The position numbers were made by a program, and so were the translations under genes. The notes under the pieces are model-generated. The model did no database searches. It saw only the letters and a list, made by a program, of their open reading frames with translations, and was not told where the DNA came from. From positions 1 to 64,000 of the forward strand of contig JAUHVK010000020.1 of NCBI GenBank assembly GCA_030425145.1: a stretch of 64,000 nucleotides of DNA. Reading direction: 5' to 3'. Below are positions 49,659 through 59,301 of the stretch, one piece after another (within the stretch, counting starts at the first letter, position 1; each line of letters starts with the position of its first letter). This stretch comes from Alphaproteobacteria bacterium (GTDB taxonomy: Bacteria > Pseudomonadota > Alphaproteobacteria > Rhodobacterales > Rhodobacteraceae).

Positions 49659-50885
49659 AAGCGTCAGACCCGCCGCCCGCGCACCCTCTCGCACGATCTC
49701 GAGCGCGTCGGGGTTGTCGGCAAACACTTCCTGCGCCTCGTTCCAGATCGCGATGGCCTGCGCTTCGTCACCAAGAACACCAAGTGACGAGATCAGCCGC
49801 GACCATTCCTCGGGTGTACCGCCTTCATTGGCAAGCCGGTCCGACAGCCGTGCCACCATGCCCCGGATCATATCCTGCCGGTCCTCGGCGCTCATCTCGC
49901 CCGCCGCTTCGACATCGTCGGCGCTCGGTCCCGGCATCGCGGCAATCTGCGGCACCTGATAATCCGACACCCCGGCACGGAATGCGATCTCTTCGATCTG
50001 CGAGAGGATCGGCGGCAGCCAAGGCGCATCCGCCGGGCTTTGCCGCACCAGCCGGTCCCAAAGCCGGAACGCGATGTCCGGGCGGCCTGTCTGCGCCATC
50101 ATCAGGCCCATGTAATAAAGCGACACGCCATTGTCGGGCTCACGCGTCAGCGCCGCCTCGAGAACCCTTTCCGCCTCGGGCGAGACATAGCCGCCGGCAG
50201 CAAGCACCATCATGTCGGCCAGATCGGCGTAATCCTTGCCGGTCGCGGCATCACCCTTGATCGACAGAACCTGCTGCTGGGCGGCGTAGGCGGCGGGGTA
50301 ATTGCCCATTGCCGCCTCGGACCGCGCCAAAAGCACATGACCCTGCAAATCCCCCGGTCGCTCTGCCACCGCACCGCGCAGGCGCTCTACAAGGGCGGCG
50401 TATTCGGGTTGAATTTCGGTCGCACCCGTGGCCGGAAGCTGCGCCTCCGCGTCCTGTTGCGACGGGCGGTTCGCGCGCGCCAGTTCCGCCATCTCCATCC
50501 GCGAGGCAAGGCCCAGATCGCCATAACCGGGCGCACCAATCTGGGAATAAAGCCAATAGCTCCCGCCAACCAGCAACGCAGCAATCAGAACCGCCACACC
50601 GACCCCAAGGGTCTTAGGTTGCGAACCGGCGCTGCCCGTGGCTTGCGACTTTGCGTCTGCTGCAAGAATGCGCCGCGAGATTTCGGTGCGCAGACGTTCG
50701 GCATCCTCGTCCGAGATCACGCCGCGCGCCAGATCGCGATCCACCTCGGTCAATTGGTCACGATAGACCTGTAGATCAAAGGCCTCCGCCGGACCCGTAT
50801 TGCGCTGACCGCGCAGAAGGGCCATGGCCAGAAGCCCTGCCATTGCGGTGGCCAGAACTACGATCGCGATCCAGAAAAGCGTCAT
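49656..50885 (-). CDS. ccmI: c-type cytochrome biogenesis protein CcmI
   Basis: A 409-residue inner-membrane protein. N-terminal TM (TLFWIAIVVLATAMAGLLAM), a cytoplasmic helical part (YRDQLTEVDRDLARGVISDE), second TM (LGVGVAVLIAALLVGGSYWL), and a periplasmic TPR region (ALVERLRGAVAERPGDLQGH, NGVSLYYMGLMMAQTGRPDI). CcmI chaperones apocytochrome c to the heme lyase. The ATG at 50885 is used; the upstream in-frame extension lacks conservation. The other ccm genes are not in this window. Confidence 0.9.
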   Translation of the reverse strand: MTLFWIAIVVLATAMAGLLAMALLRGQRNTGPAEAFDLQVYRDQLTEVDRDLARGVISDEDAERLRTEISRRILAADAKSQATGSAGSQPKTLGVGVAVLIAALLVGGSYWLYSQIGAPGYGDLGLASRMEMAELARANRPSQQDAEAQLPATGATEIQPEYAALVERLRGAVAERPGDLQGHVLLARSEAAMGNYPAAYAAQQQVLSIKGDAATGKDYADLADMMVLAAGGYVSPEAERVLEAALTREPDNGVSLYYMGLMMAQTGRPDIAFRLWDRLVRQSPADAPWLPPILSQIEEIAFRAGVSDYQVPQIAAMPGPSADDVEAAGEMSAEDRQDMIRGMVARLSDRLANEGGTPEEWSRLISSLGVLGDEAQAIAIWNEAQEVFADNPDALEIVREGARAAGLTL

Positions 50886-51069
50886 CTTTTGCAAGTTCCA
50901 CAAACTGTTTCGGGGACATCTATAGTCGCGGGCCGCTTGAAAAAAGGGCAAATCCCCGTGACAAAGCGCCATGTCGCAAAAACACAGTAAAAGGGCGCTG
51001 TGAGTATCCGCATCTCTCTCTGTTCGGTCCACATATCCCTCAAACCATCCCAAGCCCGAGTCGCGCCCT

Positions 51070-52314
51070 ATGAAACGCTATTCCGCCTTTGCTGTTGCCC
51101 GTGAAGCCCTCCGCTACCACACCGGCTGGGAACGGGCCTGGCGCAAGCCCGAGCCAAAGAAGAAATACGATGTGATCATCGTCGGGGCAGGGGGCCACGG
51201 CCTCGCCACCGCCTATTACCTTGGCAAGAATTTCGGCATCACCAATGTCGCGGTGATCGAAAAGGGTTGGCTCGGCGGCGGCAACACCGGCCGCAACACC
51301 ACGATCATCCGCTCCAACTACCTGCAGGATCCGTCTGCCGCGATCTACGAAAAGGCGCGGTCGCTTTATGAGACGCTGTCGCAGGAACTGAACTACAACA
51401 TCATGTTCAGCCCGCGCGGCGTGATGATGCTGGCCCAGACCGAGCACGAAATCCGCGGCTATAAACGCACGGCACATGCCAACTCCCTGCAAGGTGTCGA
51501 GACCCAGTTCATCAGCCCGCAGCGGGTCAAGGAACTGTGCCCGATCATCGAACTCAAAGGCCCGCGCTACCCGGTCCTCGGCGCGCTCTGGCAGCCGCGC
51601 GGCGGCACCGCGCGCCACGATGCTGTGGCATGGGGCTATGCACGCGCCTGTTCCGACATGGGCATGGACATCATCCAGCAATGCGAAGTCACCGCGATCC
51701 GGCAGGAAGGCGGCAAGGTCAAAGGCGTGACCACCACCAAGGGTGAGATCGACTGCGACAAGCTTGGTATCGTCGTCGCTGGTCACTCTGGCGTGCTGGC
51801 CGAGATGGCGGGCTTCCGTCTGCCCATCGAATCCGTGGCGCTTCAGGCGCTGGTGTCAGAGCCGATCAAGCCCTGCATGGACGTGGTCGTCATGGCCAAC
51901 ACCGTGCACGGCTACATGTCGCAATCCGACAAGGGCGAGATGGTCATCGGCGGCGGTGCCGACGGCTACAACAACTACACCCAGCGCGGGTCCTTCCACC
52001 ATGTCGAAGAAACCGTCCGCGCCCTGATCGAAACCTTCCCGATGATCTCCCGCCTCAAGATGCTGCGCTGGTGGGGCGGGATCGTCGACATGACCGGCGA
52101 CCGCTCGCCCATCCTGTCGAAAACGCCGCTCGACGGCTGCTTCATCAATTGCGGCTGGGGTACAGGCGGCTTCAAGGCCATCCCCGGCTCCGGCTGGGGC
52201 ATGGCCGAGCTGATCGCCAAAGGCTACTCGCCGCTGACCGCCGAATTCGGCCTCAACCGCTTCCGCGAGGGCCGGTTCATTGATGAATCCGTCGCCGCTG
52301 GCGTTGCGCACTAG
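51070..52314 (+). CDS. soxB: Sarcosine oxidase subunit beta
   Basis: A 414-residue FAD/FMN subunit of heterotetrameric sarcosine oxidase, which demethylates sarcosine to glycine while charging tetrahydrofolate. It has YDVIIVGAGGHGLATAYYLG (FAD site), the flavin-attachment region GGGNTGRNTTIIRSNYL, and INCGWGTGGFKAIPGSGWGM near the end. First gene of soxBDAG; the 184-base spacer upstream is divergent from ccmI. Confidence 0.95.
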   Translation: MKRYSAFAVAREALRYHTGWERAWRKPEPKKKYDVIIVGAGGHGLATAYYLGKNFGITNVAVIEKGWLGGGNTGRNTTIIRSNYLQDPSAAIYEKARSLYETLSQELNYNIMFSPRGVMMLAQTEHEIRGYKRTAHANSLQGVETQFISPQRVKELCPIIELKGPRYPVLGALWQPRGGTARHDAVAWGYARACSDMGMDIIQQCEVTAIRQEGGKVKGVTTTKGEIDCDKLGIVVAGHSGVLAEMAGFRLPIESVALQALVSEPIKPCMDVVVMANTVHGYMSQSDKGEMVIGGGADGYNNYTQRGSFHHVEETVRALIETFPMISRLKMLRWWGGIVDMTGDRSPILSKTPLDGCFINCGWGTGGFKAIPGSGWGMAELIAKGYSPLTAEFGLNRFREGRFIDESVAAGVAH

Positions 52315-52325
52315 GGAGTAAAGAT

Positions 52326-52655
52326 ATGCTGTTGATTACCTGCCCCTATTGCGGCGTGGCCGCTGAAGAAACCGAACTGCATGGCGGTGGCGAAGCGCAT
52401 CTGAAACGCTTTGGGCCCGGCTCCAACGATGACGATTTCACCAGCTACCTGTTCCACCGCGAAAACCCCAAGGGCGTGCATTTCGAACGCTGGCGGCATG
52501 TGAACGGCTGCGGCAAGTGGTTCCACGCGGCGCGCTGCACCAACACGCTTGAGGTGTTCGGCACCTACAAGGCGCAGACGACCGAGCCGCCGAAAGACAT
52601 CCTCGACACGATCCGCGCGAAACGCCCCGGATTCACATGGAGGGACCTCGCATGA
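52326..52655 (+). CDS. soxD: Sarcosine oxidase subunit delta
   Basis: A 109-residue zinc-binding subunit: LITCPYCGVAAEETELHGGG, with C-P-x-C-G, and HVNGCGKWFHAARCT later supplying Cys and His ligands. It starts 11 bases after soxB and its stop overlaps a small coupled reading frame. Confidence 0.95.
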   Translation: MLLITCPYCGVAAEETELHGGGEAHLKRFGPGSNDDDFTSYLFHRENPKGVHFERWRHVNGCGKWFHAARCTNTLEVFGTYKAQTTEPPKDILDTIRAKRPGFTWRDLA

Positions 52656-52720
52656 CCCTTCATCCTGCTAAGAAAACTTCCGTCGGAGGCTTTGACGCTT
52701 CCGCCAGCGCCAAGGTCTGA
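52652..52720 (+). CDS. Putative 22-residue coupled ORF between soxD and soxA
   Basis: ATG overlaps the soxD stop (ATGA), AGGG lies 8 bases upstream, and the frame codes TLHPAKKTSVGGFDASASAK then V and a TGA 3 bases before the soxA ATG. The tight spacing on both sides suggests it is translated to hand ribosomes from soxD to soxA. Whether the peptide does anything is unknown. Confidence 0.4.
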   Translation: MTLHPAKKTSVGGFDASASAKV

Positions 52721-52723
52721 CAT

Positions 52724-55700
52724 ATGAGCACCCGCGTTCAAACCCAGGGCCGCCTGATCAACCGCGACAGGCCAGTGTCCTTCAAGTTCAACGGTGCCCT
52801 GATGAAGGGTTACCAGGGCGACACGCTTGCCTCGGCGCTTCTGGCCAATGACCAGATGCTGATGGGGCGCAGCTTCAAATACCACCGCCCGCGCGGCGTT
52901 GTGGCCTCCGGTTCCGAAGAACCCAACGCTCTGGTGAACCTTGGCGAGGGCAACCGGTTCGAGCCGAACCAGCGCGCCACAACAACCGAGATTTTCCACG
53001 GCCTGACCGCCACCAGCCAGAACCACTGGCCGTCGTTGGAATACGATGTGGGTGTGGTGAACAACCTGCTGTCGCGCTTCCTGAGCGCGGGCTTCTACTA
53101 CAAGATGTTCATACATCCGCGCCCCTTCTGGAAACACATCTACGAGCCGTTCATCCGCCATTCCGCCGGTCTGGGCAAAGCCCCGGATGCCGAGGCGCGG
53201 GACGTGGATCGCTACGAGCATTTCTACGCCTTTACCGATGTACTGGTCATCGGCGGCGGGGTTGCTGGCCTGCAATCTGCGCTGACCGCCGCCCGCGCAG
53301 GTGCGAAAGTGCTGCTGCTGGAGCAGACAGCGCATCTGGGTGGCCGCGCGCCGGTTGATGGAGGCACCATCGACGGGATGTCACCCGAGGCTTGGGTCGA
53401 AAAGGCCCGCGCCGACCTGGCGGCAATGCCCAACGCACAGATCCGCACCCGGACCATGGGGGCAGGGGTTTACGATCACGGCTACGTGCTGGGCTACGAA
53501 CGCCTGACCGACCACGCGCCCGAAGTCGCTGGCCCGCGCCACCGCCTGTGGCGCATTCGTGCAGCACAGATCATCACCGCAACCGGCGCCATCGAACGTC
53601 CGCTGTCCTTTGCCGGCAACGACATCCCCGGCGTGATGCTGGCCTCTGCCGTGCGCGACTACCTCGTGAACTACGGCGTCAGCCCCGGCGACCGGACGGT
53701 TGTTGTGACCAACAATGACGACGCCTACCGCACCGCGATTGCGCTGGTGCAGGCGGGTCTCAAGGTGCCTGCGATCCTCGATGCCCGCCCGCAAGGCGGC
53801 GGCGCTCTGATGGACGAGGCCAAGGCGCTTGGCATCCGGGTCGAAACCGGTGCCGCTGCGGTCAAGGTCAAAGGCGCGAAACGGGTGCATTCGGTGTGCC
53901 GTGGCGTGCAGGCGGGCGAAGGCGAAGTGCTGGAAGAGATCTTCTGCGATGCCGTCGCCATGTCCGGCGGTTGGTCCCCGGTGGTGCATCTCTGGTCCCA
54001 TTGCGGTGGCAAGCTGAATTGGGATGCCGATCAGGCAGCGTTCCGCCCCGATCACACCCGCGCCCCGACCAGCCATGACGGGCAGGCTTTTGTCATCCCG
54101 TCCGGTGCCGCCGATGGCGCGTTCCACCTGAGTGACGTGCTGCAGAACGCAGTCACCGCCGGCCAGACCGCCGCAACCCGCGTTGGTGCCAAAGCGGGCG
54201 ATGCCGCTGCTCCTGCCGCAACGGCCCCGGATGAAGCGCCGCTTGTTCCGGTCTGGATGATGCCGCAGGGCGCGCAGAAGAAACTGCGCATGAAGGCGTG
54301 GCTCGACTATCAGAACGACGTGAAAGTCTCCGACGTGCAACTGGCCGCGCAAGAGGGATTTGAATCCGTCGAACACACCAAGCGGTACACCACGCTGGGC
54401 ATGGCAACCGATCAGGGTAAGTTAAGCAATATCAACGGCCTCGCGACCCTTGCTCATGCGTTGGATGCGGAGATTCCGCAGGTCGGGACCACGACGTTCC
54501 GCCCGCCCTATACCCCCATTTCGATGGGTGCGATTGCGGGTGAGGCCCGTGGCGAGATTTTCCAGCCGATCCGCAAAACCCCGATGCATGCCTGGCACGA
54601 AGCCAACGGCGCCCATTGGGAACCGGTCGGCCATTGGCGCCGCCCCTATGCCTTCCCGCGTAAAGGCGAAAGCGTGCATGACGCGGTGAACCGCGAAGTG
54701 CAGGCGACCCGCAAGAGCCTTGGCCTGCTTGACGCTTCGACCCTCGGCAAGATCATCGTCAAAGGGCCGGACGCGGGCAAGTTTCTCGACATGCTCTACA
54801 CCAACATGATGAGCACGCTGAAACCGGGCAAATGCCGCTACGGTCTGATGTGCACCGAAAACGGCTTCCTGACCGATGACGGCGTGGTCGCACGGATCGA
54901 CGAGGACACGTTCCTCTGCCACACCACCACCGGCGGTGCGGACCGTATCCATGCCCACATGGAAGAGTGGCTGCAAACCGAATGGTGGGACTGGAAGGTC
55001 TGGACCGTCAACGCCACCGAGCAGTTTGCACAGGTCGCCGTAGTTGGCCCGAATGCTCGTAAGCTCTTGGAAAAGCTGGGTGGCATGGATGTCAGCAAGG
55101 AGGCGCTGGCGTTCATGGAGTGGAAAGACGGCACCCTTGGCGGTTTCCCGGTGCGGGCCTACCGCATCTCGTTCTCGGGTGAACTCAGCTACGAAATCGC
55201 CGTGCCCGCCAATCTGGGTCGCGCGTTCTGGGACAAGTTGGTCGAGGCTGGCAAGGAGTGGGACATCACCCCCTATGGCACCGAGGCGCTGCACATCATG
55301 CGGGCTGAAAAGGGCTTCATCATGATCGGTGACGAAACCGACGGCACGGTGATCCCGCAGGATCTGGGTCTCGACTGGGCGATCTCGAAGAAGAAAGAGG
55401 ATTACATCGGCAAACGCGCTCAGGCACGGTCGCACATGACCGATCCCAAGCGCTGGAAGCTGGTGGGGCTGGAAACGCTCGACGGGTCGGTGCTCAAAGA
55501 CGGCGCCTATGCGATTGCCGAGGGCACCAACGAGAACGGCCAGACCAACACGCAGGGCCGTGTGACGTCGACCTATCACAGCCCGACGCTGAACAAGGGC
55601 ATCGCCATGGGTCTGGTGCTCAACGGCCCCGACCGCATGGGCGAGGTCATCAGCTTTACCAACGGGGACAGTCCGGCCGCGAAAGCCCGGATCGTGAACC

Positions 55701-55741
55701 CGGTGTTCTTTGATCCCGAGGGGGAGAAGCAGAATGTCTGA
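52724..55741 (+). CDS. soxA: Sarcosine oxidase subunit alpha
   Basis: A 1005-residue subunit. N-terminal [2Fe-2S]-like fold without cysteines (PVSFKFNGALMKGYQGDTLA), an NAD-binding FAD-type domain (TDVLVIGGGVAGLQSALTAA), then a C-terminal GcvT-like folate domain (KSLGLLDASTLGKIIVKGPD; SFSGELSYEIAVPANLGRAF; HIMRAEKGFIMIGDETDGTV). Full length for the family. It overlaps soxG by 8 bases. Confidence 0.96.
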   Translation: MSTRVQTQGRLINRDRPVSFKFNGALMKGYQGDTLASALLANDQMLMGRSFKYHRPRGVVASGSEEPNALVNLGEGNRFEPNQRATTTEIFHGLTATSQNHWPSLEYDVGVVNNLLSRFLSAGFYYKMFIHPRPFWKHIYEPFIRHSAGLGKAPDAEARDVDRYEHFYAFTDVLVIGGGVAGLQSALTAARAGAKVLLLEQTAHLGGRAPVDGGTIDGMSPEAWVEKARADLAAMPNAQIRTRTMGAGVYDHGYVLGYERLTDHAPEVAGPRHRLWRIRAAQIITATGAIERPLSFAGNDIPGVMLASAVRDYLVNYGVSPGDRTVVVTNNDDAYRTAIALVQAGLKVPAILDARPQGGGALMDEAKALGIRVETGAAAVKVKGAKRVHSVCRGVQAGEGEVLEEIFCDAVAMSGGWSPVVHLWSHCGGKLNWDADQAAFRPDHTRAPTSHDGQAFVIPSGAADGAFHLSDVLQNAVTAGQTAATRVGAKAGDAAAPAATAPDEAPLVPVWMMPQGAQKKLRMKAWLDYQNDVKVSDVQLAAQEGFESVEHTKRYTTLGMATDQGKLSNINGLATLAHALDAEIPQVGTTTFRPPYTPISMGAIAGEARGEIFQPIRKTPMHAWHEANGAHWEPVGHWRRPYAFPRKGESVHDAVNREVQATRKSLGLLDASTLGKIIVKGPDAGKFLDMLYTNMMSTLKPGKCRYGLMCTENGFLTDDGVVARIDEDTFLCHTTTGGADRIHAHMEEWLQTEWWDWKVWTVNATEQFAQVAVVGPNARKLLEKLGGMDVSKEALAFMEWKDGTLGGFPVRAYRISFSGELSYEIAVPANLGRAFWDKLVEAGKEWDITPYGTEALHIMRAEKGFIMIGDETDGTVIPQDLGLDWAISKKKEDYIGKRAQARSHMTDPKRWKLVGLETLDGSVLKDGAYAIAEGTNENGQTNTQGRVTSTYHSPTLNKGIAMGLVLNGPDRMGEVISFTNGDSPAAKARIVNPVFFDPEGEKQNV

Positions 55742-56306
55742 TGTGGCTTTGGCGCTGGGTGGCGCATCTTTCGACGGTCTGGTGAAGATTGAGGAACTGG
55801 CCGGGCAGGGCATGGTGACCCTGCGTGGCGACCTGACGGACAAGGCCATCGTCAAAGCGGTCAAGGACGTGTTTGGCGTGGCCTTGCCGGATATCCGCGA
55901 AACTGCGTTTTCGGGCAGCACTGGCGCGCTCTGGATGTCGCCGGATGAGGCGCTCTTGCTCTGCTCCTATGACGAAGCGCAGGCGAAGGCGGATGAACTG
56001 GCGGGCAAGCTGGCCGACGCCCATGCGCTGGTGGTCAATGTGTCGGACGCCCGCGCTGTGTTCCAGCTTAAGGGCAGTCTGCTGCGCGAAGTGATCGCCA
56101 AGCTGGCTCCGGTGGATATGAGCCCGGATGCCTTCAAGCCCGGCATGGTTCGCCGGACCCGTATGGCACAGGTGGCTGCCGCGTTCTGGATGGATGATGC
56201 CAGCACCGCGCGGGTGGTCTGTTTCCGGTCGGTTGGAGAATATGTCTTCAATTTGCTTTCGACCGCGGCCGATACCAACGCGAGTGTAGGGCATTATTCT
56301 TCCTAG
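55734..56306 (+). CDS. soxG: Sarcosine oxidase subunit gamma
   Basis: A 190-residue folate-binding-fold subunit: LPDIRETAFSGSTGALWMSP, DEALLLCSYDEAQAKADELA, then RRTRMAQVAAAFWMDDASTA. The ATG at 55734 overlaps soxA. Last gene of soxBDAG. Confidence 0.93.
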   Translation: MSDVALALGGASFDGLVKIEELAGQGMVTLRGDLTDKAIVKAVKDVFGVALPDIRETAFSGSTGALWMSPDEALLLCSYDEAQAKADELAGKLADAHALVVNVSDARAVFQLKGSLLREVIAKLAPVDMSPDAFKPGMVRRTRMAQVAAAFWMDDASTARVVCFRSVGEYVFNLLSTAADTNASVGHYSS

Positions 56307-56371
56307 GGTAGACTTGCTCCAAGGTCTTTCGTCTGAGTATAACCGTCTGATAAATAGTGACGGAGATGCTC

Positions 56372-56779
56372 GTGAAACGCCTAGTCGCAACACTTGGCGC
56401 GATCTGCGCGCTGGCCACACCGGCTGTCGCGCAAACAGTCTACAACTGTTCGTTGAAAGAGGCCGGCACGTCCAATTGGATACCACCGGTGTTGTTCATT
56501 GGGCATGATCCAGCGGCCAATCGGGTTGTGGTCTCCGACCCGATTATCCTCCATTACAACGACCGGCAGCCTGTGGAGGGAAAGGTCGACACGGAAAACG
56601 CCAAGCGCGTCACATTCGTCTGGGAACTCAAAACACGCGACTCGCGTGGTCAGTCTGCGACGATGGTCTACCGGGCGACTTGGGTTAAGGCCAACAAGCG
56701 AATGAACATCACCGCAATGGCTCTAGGGTATGAAAGCGGTATTCAAGGCCACGGGACGTGCGAGGTCACAACGCGCTGA
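56372..56779 (+). CDS. Exported hypothetical protein
   Basis: A protein of about 135 residues with a signal peptide (KRLVATLGAICALATPAVA, cut before QTV). GTG at 56372 has GGAG 6 bases upstream; an ATG 6 bases earlier and a GTG at 56357 are alternatives. The mature part (VYNCSLKEAGTSNWIPPVLF, RVTFVWELKTRDSRGQSATM) is beta-rich with two cysteines. Family not recognised. Confidence 0.68.
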   Translation: MKRLVATLGAICALATPAVAQTVYNCSLKEAGTSNWIPPVLFIGHDPAANRVVVSDPIILHYNDRQPVEGKVDTENAKRVTFVWELKTRDSRGQSATMVYRATWVKANKRMNITAMALGYESGIQGHGTCEVTTR

Positions 56780-56947
56780 CTGCAACAGGTGGAAATGGGG
56801 CGCGCGACTTTACTTGCCCACTTTTCAGTGAACCAATGGCGGCTCTGATGCGTTTATCAAAAGAAGGCTGAGCTGAGGCTTGACCTTGAGCGACCAGCGC
56901 ATCAGGTATGCCTGAGTATTTTGACGCACCAACGAGGGGACACCACC

Positions 56948-57556
56948 ATGGCTTTCGAACTTCCTGATCTGCCCTACGCCCACGACGCGCTGGCCAGCAA
57001 AGGCATGTCCAAAGAGACACTCGAGTACCACCACGACTTGCACCACAAGGCCTATGTCGACAACGGCAACAAGCTGATCGCCGGCACCGAATGGGACGGC
57101 AAGTCGATGGAAGAGATCATCAAGGGCACCTATGATCCCAAAGCCGTCGCTCAGAACGGGATCTTCAACAACATCAGCCAGCTGTGGAACCACAACCAGT
57201 TCTGGGAAATGATGGGTCCGGGCGATAACAAGATGCCGGGCGAGCTTGAAGCGCGTATCGCCGACGCGTTCGGGTCTGTCGACAAATTCAAAGAAGCCTT
57301 CTCTGCCGCAGGTGCAGGTCAGTTCGGTTCCGGCTGGGCATGGCTTGTTGTGGACACCGACGGCACGCTGAAGGTCACCAAGACCGAAAACGGCGTGAAC
57401 CCGGTCTGCTTTGACCAGACGGCTCTGCTGGGTTGCGACGTGTGGGAGCACTCCTACTACATCGATTTCCGCAACAAGCGTCCCGCGTATCTGGCCAACT
57501 TCCTCGACAATCTCGTCAATTGGGAAAACGTGGCCGAGCGCCTGTCTAACGCCTGA
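56948..57556 (+). CDS. sodB: Iron superoxide dismutase
   Basis: A 202-residue Fe-type superoxide dismutase. Metal ligands: His28 in LEYHHDLHHKAYVDNG, His in SQLWNHNQFWEMM, and Asp/His in LLGCDVWEHSYYIDF. GAGFSG-type segment AAGAGQFGSGWAWLV favours iron. GAGGGG lies upstream of the ATG at 56948, and a terminator follows. Confidence 0.96.
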   Translation: MAFELPDLPYAHDALASKGMSKETLEYHHDLHHKAYVDNGNKLIAGTEWDGKSMEEIIKGTYDPKAVAQNGIFNNISQLWNHNQFWEMMGPGDNKMPGELEARIADAFGSVDKFKEAFSAAGAGQFGSGWAWLVVDTDGTLKVTKTENGVNPVCFDQTALLGCDVWEHSYYIDFRNKRPAYLANFLDNLVNWENVAERLSNA

Positions 57557-57580
57557 TCGGTTTGACACTGACATCGAAAA

Positions 57581-57607
57581 GCCCTGTCACTGCGACAGGG
57601 CTTTTTT
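57581..57607 (+). terminator. Rho-independent terminator after sodB
   Basis: GCCCTGTC, a 5-base loop, GACAGGGC, then six T. It begins 25 bases after the stop and just ahead of the next gene's start. Confidence 0.93.
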
Positions 57608-57626
57608 CACTCCGGGCACCCTAGTC

Positions 57627-58274
57627 ATGCTGCGCATCTACACCTCAGATCATTCGCTGTACTGCGCCAAGCTGTGCATTCTGTTGCGGCACAAACAAAT
57701 CCCGTTCGAAGAAGCGCCGCCGCCCGGTGGTGGCGGGTCGGCGGAGTACCTGTCGATTGTACCGTCGGGCAACATCCCGGCGCTGGTCGATGGCGATCTG
57801 GTGCTGACCGACAGCGAAGCCATCGCCGAATATCTCGAAGAGAAATACCCGGATCGGCCGATGCTGCCCGACACGCTGGTCGGGCGGGCTCTGTCGCGCG
57901 AACGGTCGCGTTTTTCCGACACCCGATTGGAGCCAGCCCTGCGCCTGACCTTTCCGCATGTCGCGCCCGCGACCCGCGACGCAACGGCGATCGCCGACGC
58001 ACATTCCATGATCACCAAGCGCCTTGTCGCGCTGGGGGTGATGCTGGACCGGTCACAATTGCCCCGCGACCAGCTTTGGATGGGGGATTGCGGGACAATC
58101 GTCACTTTGGAATGGATCGCACTTTTCGAAGGCCCGGTCATTCCGGCGCTGGACTGGCCCGAAGCGGTTTCGACCTATCGCGAGCAGATGCTGGCCCATA
58201 AAGCCGTCGCGGACGAGATGACGGCCTACCGCCCCGAGATGCTGCACTACATGCGGGAGAAAGGCGCGCTTTGA
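57627..58274 (+). CDS. Glutathione S-transferase-family protein
   Basis: A 215-residue GST. N-terminal thioredoxin-like domain: RIYTSDHSLYCAKLCILLRH, then IVPSGNIPALVDGDLVLTDS with the cis-Pro and EAIAEYLEEKYP for gamma-Glu binding. The C-terminal helical domain is less conserved (TIVTLEWIALFEGPVIPALD). The ATG lies directly after the sodB terminator. Confidence 0.85.
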   Translation: MLRIYTSDHSLYCAKLCILLRHKQIPFEEAPPPGGGGSAEYLSIVPSGNIPALVDGDLVLTDSEAIAEYLEEKYPDRPMLPDTLVGRALSRERSRFSDTRLEPALRLTFPHVAPATRDATAIADAHSMITKRLVALGVMLDRSQLPRDQLWMGDCGTIVTLEWIALFEGPVIPALDWPEAVSTYREQMLAHKAVADEMTAYRPEMLHYMREKGAL

Positions 58275-58350
58275 TCCGGAGCCGCAAAGCGGTCCGCGTA
58301 CTCTTGCGCATCCCGGCGTCGCCCGATACCGCTGGTGGCGGAGGCCCATC

Positions 58351-59301
58351 ATGACAGACACTCGCAAAGGCGTTCTCGCACTTGTCGCCGCCTGCTGTAT
58401 CTGGGGGCTGTCCGGCTTGCTGTACAAGGCTTTGAGCGGCGTTCCCTCGCACGAGGTGCTGGCGCATCGGACGGTCTGGTCGCTGGTGTTCTTCGGCATC
58501 GTGATCGGTCTTCAGGGCCGGTTGCACGTTCTTTGGGGCGCTGTGTGCACCCCCGCCTCGGTGAAGGTGATCGCTGCCGCGGCGCTCTGCATCTCCGTCA
58601 ACTGGTTCCTGTTCATCTGGTCGATCCATGCCGGACGCGCAACCGAAGCGTCGATGGGGTACTACATCTTCCCGCTTGTCGCGGTGCTGATCGGCCGCGT
58701 GGTTTTGGGCGAACGGCTCAGCCGCACGCAATGGGTAGCGATCATGCTGGCTGCAACAGGAGTGATGGCGCTTACCATCGGGCTGCACATCGTTCCGTGG
58801 ATCTCGCTGGTGCTGGCCAGCACGTTTGGCCTTTACGGGCTGATCAAGAAACGGCTTGATCTGGGACCGGTCATTTCGGTCTCGGCTGAAGTGCTGCTTC
58901 TCTGTCCGATCGGGTTGGGATGGCTGGTGTACCTGCATATGGGGAAGGGTGGGGCGTTCGGGCAGGATCTGACGCAATCGCTTCTGCTCGTGGCATCGGG
59001 ACCTGTCACCGCCATGCCGCTGATCCTGTTCTCCTATGGCGCGCGGCGGCTCACCATGTCGACCGTGGGGATCGTGCAATACATCAACCCGACGCTGCAA
59101 TTCCTTGTTGCCGTGCTGATCTTCAGCGAACCGTTCGGCGCGGTCCACCTGATCGCCTTTGCCCTGATCTGGACGGCGCTCGCCGTCTATTCCAGCAGCG
59201 CCTACACTCAGGACAGAGCGCGGCGCAGGGCGGTGATGGTGTCCGAGGCCGAAGTGGTGGTCTCGACGAAACCAAGCAGCGACGCATCGGCAAAACCCTG
59301 A
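58351..59301 (+). CDS. rarD: RarD-type EamA transporter
   Basis: A 316-residue membrane protein with about ten hydrophobic segments: RKGVLALVAACCIWGLSGLL, HEVLAHRTVWSLVFFGIVIG (RarD signature), FLFIWSIHAGRATEASMGYY, LTMSTVGIVQYINPTLQFLV. RarD-like proteins are drug/metabolite transporters of unclear substrate. Its last 94 bases overlap a convergent gene. Confidence 0.9.
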   Translation: MTDTRKGVLALVAACCIWGLSGLLYKALSGVPSHEVLAHRTVWSLVFFGIVIGLQGRLHVLWGAVCTPASVKVIAAAALCISVNWFLFIWSIHAGRATEASMGYYIFPLVAVLIGRVVLGERLSRTQWVAIMLAATGVMALTIGLHIVPWISLVLASTFGLYGLIKKRLDLGPVISVSAEVLLLCPIGLGWLVYLHMGKGGAFGQDLTQSLLLVASGPVTAMPLILFSYGARRLTMSTVGIVQYINPTLQFLVAVLIFSEPFGAVHLIAFALIWTALAVYSSSAYTQDRARRRAVMVSEAEVVVSTKPSSDASAKP

